Source: Cunninghamia lanceolata (lineage: Eukaryota; Streptophyta; Pinopsida; Cupressales; Cupressaceae). Taken from it: a DNA stretch of 64,000 bases. The notes under the pieces were generated by a model. That model did not search any database and was not told where the DNA came from. It was given only the letters and a program-made list of their open reading frames with translations. The position numbers were made by a program, and so were the translations under genes. Where the stretch lies: assembly GCA_027924645.1 (NCBI GenBank), contig BSBN01000888.1, positions 16,437,001-16,501,000 on the forward strand. The letters run 5' to 3'. This document shows positions 58,361-64,000 of this stretch, in pieces. Numbering within the stretch: position 1 is the first letter of the stretch; the number at the start of each line of letters is the position of its first letter.

Positions 58361-61300
58361 TGTTGATGACTGTTTTGATGCAATCATAACAATAAGTTAA
58401 AATTCACATATAATGAACTGAAACTATACTTGAAAGATAAGAAGGAATCATTTGAGATTCAACTAATCCCAAGTCTACAATGGTTCGGTTGGTCAAGTTC
58501 AGTTGGTCAATGTGAAGCTGTAATGTTCAAGGGGCCTTACGTAGTTTAGGTTTGTTTGGTGGCTTACTGGACTAAGAATATGCAAAAACGTCATAGATTT
58601 CAACAAGTATTCTGTTCATTTGCATACAAGTGTTACCGGGCTGCAAGTTTTAGATGGTTTTCTTGAATTTTTTGCAGCTTTCTTCTTTATCTATTTATGA
58701 AAACTATCTACTTATAGCTCTGTTATACATGCTTCTTCAAATTTGAGACAATTTCCTTTAGATTTCTACGTTTTCAGCTAAATATTTCAGATGGGTTGGG
58801 AAAAGTTAGAAAGATCTAATCTATACCTCATTTAATCTACCGAAGGATCTAATTGTTTCTGTTATGCACTATGTAAATACCACAGTAATTTGATCAAATC
58901 CACAGTAAAAACCTTAAATGTAAGTTCTGAGCATTTTCACAAACATACATTTAAAATTGCAAGCTCTCAAAGAAAATATTTCAAAACACAAAGAAGGGCA
59001 GGAGAATACTCAGAAGATAGATGCAGAACTCCAGATTCTATTGTATTAGAAACGAATAGTCATACATGATTTACAATGTAGGAATGACTCTTAGTTTCAT
59101 TGATCATACTACAGAGAACTTACAAGCTTTACAGATACAGTAAGGCAGCCAGACATTCCACGCGCACCTTACTGTAGACAAACAGGCGACCTCCTTCTTC
59201 TACTTCTAAACTATGCTAACTTGTTGTATGTTCCTAAAAGAAAAAATCCTGTGTAGCCACTGTTGTTTTCCTAAAATCCCTGTTGTAAAGTATTACAGTG
59301 TAGAGAGGCACAATATAAAGACATTCTGATGGTCCTCACTACAGCAAAAACCTAACTGAACCTCTGGTTCAAACCCTTGGTTACAGCAATAAATACAGGT
59401 GAACCAGCTCTCAAAAATATCTCTGAGCAGTGTCAAATCTGGGCGAAATATTGCCCCTTCTGAGAAGTTCCGGCAGCTGGGTAATAACTTCTGTTTGTCT
59501 GTTGTAGTAATACTCTCAGTTGCAACCTGTTCTTCACTTGAATGGCCTTGACTTTTCGCATTTCATCCTTATCTTCTTGCCCCTGAGATCAGATTTCCCT
59601 CCTCCATGAGGTCACTGTGTTGACTTTCCAGCTACTTCCTCAACTGCAAGCCTGCAAGACAAGACAAGCAATAAGTATTTCATTTATCACATAAACAGCA
59701 TGAAATTAAAATAACCGTTTAAACCCAGGTGACTGCACAAGATTGTGGAAATCGGATCCAGAATACTCTCAAAACGCTTCCAAAATGCGCTCAGACTGCT
59801 CAAAATTCATCAGGTCAACTATCTCTGACCGGGAAAATGCCATAGGCACCAAAAAAAACACTTTAAAATTCCACCGCCTCATTTCCCGCCCATCGGCATG
59901 ACTATCGCTATCGGCGTGTCAAAAAAAACATGTTGGTCGATATTCACTTCATCATCATGATATTCTGGAAATATGATGCTCTCCCTCCTGAAGGTCCAGA
60001 TGACGTCATCAGGATGTTTCGCTTCTGCATATTGGAGAAAAGAACAACATCATCATCATCATCATGTTGAAGGAGAAAAGGAGGATGTGAAATATGATCC
60101 TGCTGCTGAGGAAAGGAAGATGATTGGTGACGTCATCGTCATATTCAGGCTTCATTAAAATGCAAAAAAATGACGTCATCGTCATATTCGTTAAGATCAG
60201 GGGATAAATGCAATATCGGGTCACCTAAGGAGCATGATCTGGATGATGAATGTAATACGACCCCTTTGCGGCCAAGGCAACCCTCTCGAAAGATCAGGAT
60301 GATGATCATCAGGATATTTGGGGCTTTTGTCAAATTTAGAATAAGACGTCATCATCATATTCGGGAACCGGATCGTGCTTTGGAAAATATCCTGCCGAAG
60401 GGAAAATGTGATGATGATGATCATCAGGATATTTGCTTCTTCGTTTATCAGATCGGGATGACGTCATCATGATATATGGAGGTTTCGTTAAACTTAGAAC
60501 ATGACGTCATCATGATACTTCGCTAACCGGATCATGTTTTAGAAAATATCCTGCTGAAGGAAAATCAGGATGATGAGGATCATCGGGATATTTTCAAAAA
60601 GGTCGTTCTTCTCGGCAGGAGGACTTCACGAAATATCGGGTGGACAAACAAGATCATGATGATCTTGACAACAGGACAGGATAAAAATATGATGATCCTC
60701 CTCATCGAATTATCATGATGACGTAATCATCATATTTCGTTTTCAGAGCACAAGGATGAGTTGAGGTCATCATGATATTTGCGCTAGGGTGATATTGTAA
60801 AATATGATCATGCTGTTGAGGAATGCAATATCGACTTCTTCTTCAAAAAGATAGGGTGATCATCATGATCATGCAAAAGGAGATCGGGAGGATATGAATA
60901 TGATGATCCTCTTTATCGAATATCATGATGATGTCTCCATCACTTAGCGAATTTCAGCGAATGACCCTCTTGTGAAAGATCAGGATGATGATCATGATTA
61001 TGCAAAAGGAGATCAGGAGGATATGAAGTCGTCATCATCATCTTAGCGAACTTCAGCAAATATCAGGATGATGACCTTCCGATAGGCTTTTAGCATGCGC
61101 ATGCAAATATGCCGAAGGTGGATTTTCTAAGTCAGGGTGATCTTATATTATCAGCATGATATTATAAGATTAGGCGATGCAAAAATATCATGATGCTCGC
61201 AATGCGAAAGACCGCTCGACGGGGAAACTTACCGTGACTTAAAGTTGATGTCATCATGATATTTGAACCTTAGGATATTATCGGGGGGGCGTTTCAAATA

Positions 61301-61827
61301 TGATGATGATGTCTTCATACAGCAAAACCAAGTTTATAAAATATGACCCTCCTAAAATAATCATGATGCGCATAAGGCCTTTTGACGGGTAAAGGGCACT
61401 ACCACCTAAGATTGACGTCTGGATATTGCGACTGCATGATTTTTATCGAGTGATAGACCAAGATCATGATGACCTTGACAACATAAAAATATGATGATCA
61501 CTTGCGATTATCAGGTTTGACCAAAACTTTGACCGTGCATAACTTTCACATATGGACGAATTTTCAAGTGAAGTAAAAGGCAAACCTGCATGGAATTTCA
61601 AGCTCTTTCTAAATATGAGGTCACAGAAACAAAATATGAACTTTGACAAACTGACCTCATGATGATGACCTACCTCATCCAATATCATGATGATGATGCA
61701 CCTGACCTTCATTTTTACCAAACCGCCAGAAAGCAGACAAACACAAGCAGAAGCAAAAAGCAAAACATCAGCAGGGGTCCCCATTTTGCTAAGGAGCAAA
61801 ATGGGGCGTGTTGTGAACATCACAACA
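58361..61827 (-). repeat. 5' LTR of the 14.8-kb element
   Basis: Same structure as 47017-50483. As the upstream LTR in the minus direction it would drive transcription. Its ATCATGATGAT-rich zone is at about 59940-61700. Confidence 0.93.
60001..60509 (-). promoter_or_regulatory. Cluster of TGACGTCA palindromes in the 5' LTR
   Basis: TGACGTCA occurs at 60001, 60128, 60171, 60459 and 60502. This palindrome is a classic bZIP-protein site (CRE, related to the plant as-1/TGA elements). Five copies in 510 bp is striking in AT-rich DNA and may be part of the promoter. Function is inference. Confidence 0.5.
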
Positions 61828-61832
61828 CATAT

Positions 61833-62595
61833 GTTATGATTATGGTTGGTTTGTTGATTGATGATTTTTATGTTTGATGTGATGTTTTAAGAGTATGCTT
61901 AGTTTGTGTATTGTTTTATTGGATTTAGTAAGCTTGGGGGATAGGGACCATCCAAGTCAGTTGGATGGGTGCATCTTTTGTACCTGAGTACTGGATACTT
62001 CCTTCATATTCAGACTCCCTACATACCCTGTGTCGATGGGATCAAGGCACTTTAAGATGTGGGTGATGATGAATATGTAGTTCTAGTTTGTAGTGATGAT
62101 GTAGGGATGGTTTAGGGTAGATGGTATGATGTTGTATAATGATATGATGCATGGTTTGGCTAATTGTGATGATGATTGGGATTGTTTTTTGGGGTTTTGT
62201 AATTTTTTTTATTTTTGGGGGTTTTTGGATTTTCTATTATTTTTGGATTTTTGTTGTTTTTGCAATGGTTTTAGATTTTTTAGGATTTTAGCTATATAGG
62301 GAGAGTATACAAAGATCTTGTTTCCATGAATTTTCCTTGGGTAGGGTGATGAAGGTTTGGTGATGAGTGTTTGAGAATTCCAAGCCATGGGATGTAGGGG
62401 ATGTGGAACGATGTGATGGGTAGGAGGACTTATTAGATGGTAGAACTGACCAATACACATGGTGCATGAAATAGGTTTTTATCATGGTACTTATCTAAGG
62501 CATCACGACTCACCGAAGTGATTTTCACCATTAGACAAATTTATTACACGAGTTTTTCTTGATTTTTTTATTTTTGATTTGGGATACTCAATGGT
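61833..62595. other. Spacer of the host element right of the insertion
   Basis: GT-rich on the plus strand (ATGATG, TTTTTGG words), no ORF of note. On the minus strand it is the sequence directly after the pol stop of the host element. Confidence 0.5.
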
Positions 62596-64000
62596 TTATG
62601 CATAGAACCTTTTTAGGTGCATGATGTTCATAGGCTCATCTAGAGGTTGTCCCTCAGGTATTTCAAGCTGGTAAGCTCCTGATCCATAGCTAGCTATGAT
62701 AATGTATGGTGCTAACCAATTAGGCTCGAACTTTCCTTTCTTGTGGTATTCTTGTAGGTTTCTTTGATTTTCCATAAGGACAAGGTTGCCTATCTCAAAC
62801 TTACAATTCTTGATCTTGTTGTTGTAGCTTCTGCTAAGGCAGTTTTGATAGTTTTGAAGGTTATTAAGAGCATCTATGCATTTCTCATCTAGGAGTTCTA
62901 CCTCATTCAGTCGTTTAACTTGGTACTCCTCCTCAATAATTATGTTTTTCAATGAATTCCCGAGAGAAGGGAGCTTGACCTCAATAGGGAAAATGGCTTC
63001 AGAACCAAATACTAATGAGTATGGCATGGCTCCTATGGGTGTACCAATACTTTTGTGATAAGCCCATAAAGTGGGATTAAGTTGGAGTTGCCAGTCACGG
63101 CCAGCTTCATTAGCCATCTTTTTTAGGATGCGTAAGATGGTTTTGTTAGAAGCTTTGGCTTGACTATTACCTTGAGGGTAATATGGTGTGGAAAAATGAT
63201 GTTGGATGTGGAATTTCTTGCATAGGGTGTGGACTTCCTAGTTCTTAAGAGGTTTCCCATTATTTGTGATAATGGAGAAGGGAATGTTGTAATGACATAT
63301 TATGTAGTGGAGGATGAATTTTGCGATTTGGATGCTTGGTATAAGTGAGTGGAATAGCCTCTAGCCACTTGGTAAAATACTTGGTAGTAGTAATGATGAA
63401 TTTGTGGCCATTGGATGATGGTGGGTGAAATTTTCCTATGAGGTCGTGTCCCCACTATGAAAAGGGCTAAGGGGTTGTTATCAGTTGCAGCTCTTGTGAA
63501 GGTACATTGATAAGATCACCATGTTGTTGACATGGTAAATACTTCTTCACAAAATAGTAGGCATCTCGTTCCATAGTTGGCCAATAGTATCCTGTTCTAA
63601 GAATCTTCTTTGGTAGAGTAGGTCTACTAGAGTGTGGCCCACAAATACCTTCATGTACCTCTTGTAAGGATACTTCATCTTCCCTAGAGTTAAGAAATCA
63701 CAAAAGCGTACCATCAAGTCCTTTTTGGTATAGGGTATCTCCTATGATGGCGAAACGAGAGGCTTAACAGATGAATGTTTTTCATTGTGTGGATGTTAGG
63801 TTAGGTGGGATTATATTACCATGGAGGTATATGTAGGCTTCTTGGTACCAAGGAGATAGTGGACCAACAATGTCACATACTAACTTAGATTGTTGTATAT
63901 CAAAGTCCAACATTGGTATTTCTTCAATTAGAAACTCACATTTTTTACTATCCTTTTTCATGTCAACCAAGGATCATATAGTAGCCATAACATCTGTTAC
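62596..64000 (-). pseudogene. Integrase and pol tail of the Tat-like host element, partial
   Basis: The open frame 62596-63117 covers the end of the integrase core and the C-terminal domain: LWAYHKSIGTPIGAMPYSLV, EVKLPSL, CKFEIGNLVLM, KGKFEPNWLAPY and MHLKRFYA before the stop. Upstream to 64000 the same pol can be followed in pieces: GYYWPTM, PFSQWGHDLIGK (stop nearby), HKFIITTTKYFTKW, with frameshifts and stops. The motif style is that of Ty3/gypsy Tat elements. It differs clearly from the inserted 14.8-kb element's integrase, so it is a different family. It continues beyond the window. Confidence 0.85.

Larger units (their letters stand above)
47017..61827 (-). mobile_element. Complete Ty3/gypsy (Tat-like) element, 14.8 kb, with 3467-bp LTRs
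   Basis: LTRs at 47017-50483 and 58361-61827 are both 3467 bp and differ at only a few dozen sites, mostly transitions. Ends are TG...CA, and CATAT duplicates flank it (47012-47016, 61828-61832). On the minus strand gag-pol runs from about 58289 to 51507 in one frame: gag, zinc motif, protease, Cys-rich linker, extra RNase H, RT, degenerate RNase H, integrase. Integrase after RT and RNase H defines Ty3/gypsy. The degenerate RNase H with a second plant-type one points to the Tat clade. Seven in-frame stops disable it. LTR similarity suggests a fairly recent insertion. Confidence 0.93.
41008..64000 (-). mobile_element. Ty3/gypsy Tat-like host element, 3' portion (runs off the window)
   Basis: Minus-strand order: integrase tail (64000-62596), spacer, [14.8-kb insertion 47017-61827], spacer with tandem repeats, an antisense plant-mobile-domain ORF (43290-45517), a GGTGCTAAGCTC-rich repeat zone, purine tract (42191-42205), 3' LTR (41008-42190). 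Additional and antisense ORFs between pol and the 3' LTR, and tandem repeats there, are known from Tat elements such as Grande. The 5' part is outside the window. Joining spacer on both sides of the insertion into one element is inference, supported by the target duplication and consistent orientation. Confidence 0.7.

Noticed and set aside
47017..61827. Opposite orientation (gag on the left) for the 14.8-kb element
   Set aside because: All domains read on the minus strand from 58289 to 51507, and a PBS-like TGGCGC site lies beside the right LTR.

Overview
The window looks like nuclear DNA of a seed plant with a large, repeat-rich genome. A gymnosperm, probably a conifer, is my best guess. 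The reasons are the AT-rich sequence, nested LTR retrotransposons with long noncoding spacers, abundant fragments of PPR genes, a TIR-type resistance-gene fragment and a pararetrovirus-like fossil. I see no intact protein-coding gene, no rRNA or tRNA gene and no CRISPR array. Almost everything recognisable is a transposable element or a pseudogene.

Layout. 1-2570: the 3' end and 3' LTR of a Ty1/copia element. 2571-11875: a decayed, 5'-truncated copia element (gag, protease, integrase, RT, RNase H, 3' LTR), split inside RT by a 4.7-kb solo-LTR-like insertion (6034-10710) that carries a PPR shard. 11876-17100: unassigned AT-rich DNA. 17106-24538: a minus-strand copia-type element with LTRs, PBS and PPT but no recognisable gag-pol, itself holding a 714-bp solo LTR. 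24971-31440: a patatin-like phospholipase pseudogene of eight exons with good splice sites but several stops. Its second intron holds the most unusual object here, a 3.9-kb element (25378-29283) with ~190-bp LTRs, a perfect initiator-Met-type PBS and a PPT. Its inside is a mosaic of TIR, PPR and NB-ARC fragments, a copia RNase H tail and a 100-bp minisatellite. 31441-39600: mostly unassigned, with a PPR shard, a small inverted-repeat element present twice, and telomere-like DNA. 39600-41007: an endogenous pararetrovirus-like remnant.

41008 to beyond 64000: a minus-strand Ty3/gypsy Tat-like element (3' LTR, PPT, an antisense plant-mobile-domain ORF, integrase tail). It is split by a complete 14.8-kb Ty3/gypsy element (47017-61827) with 3467-bp LTRs and a 5-bp target duplication. 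That inner element has one continuous gag-pol frame with seven in-frame stops, each explicable as a single transition, and no frameshift. It carries an extra plant-type RNase H in front of RT, while the normal RNase H behind RT has lost catalytic Asp residues.

Inferred order of events: pararetrovirus remnant, then the Tat-like host element, then the 14.8-kb element; patatin gene, then the gene-carrying short-LTR element. Cytosine deamination at CAG (a CHG methylation context) appears to have produced many of the stops. All functional statements rest on motif recognition by eye; no search or alignment was run.
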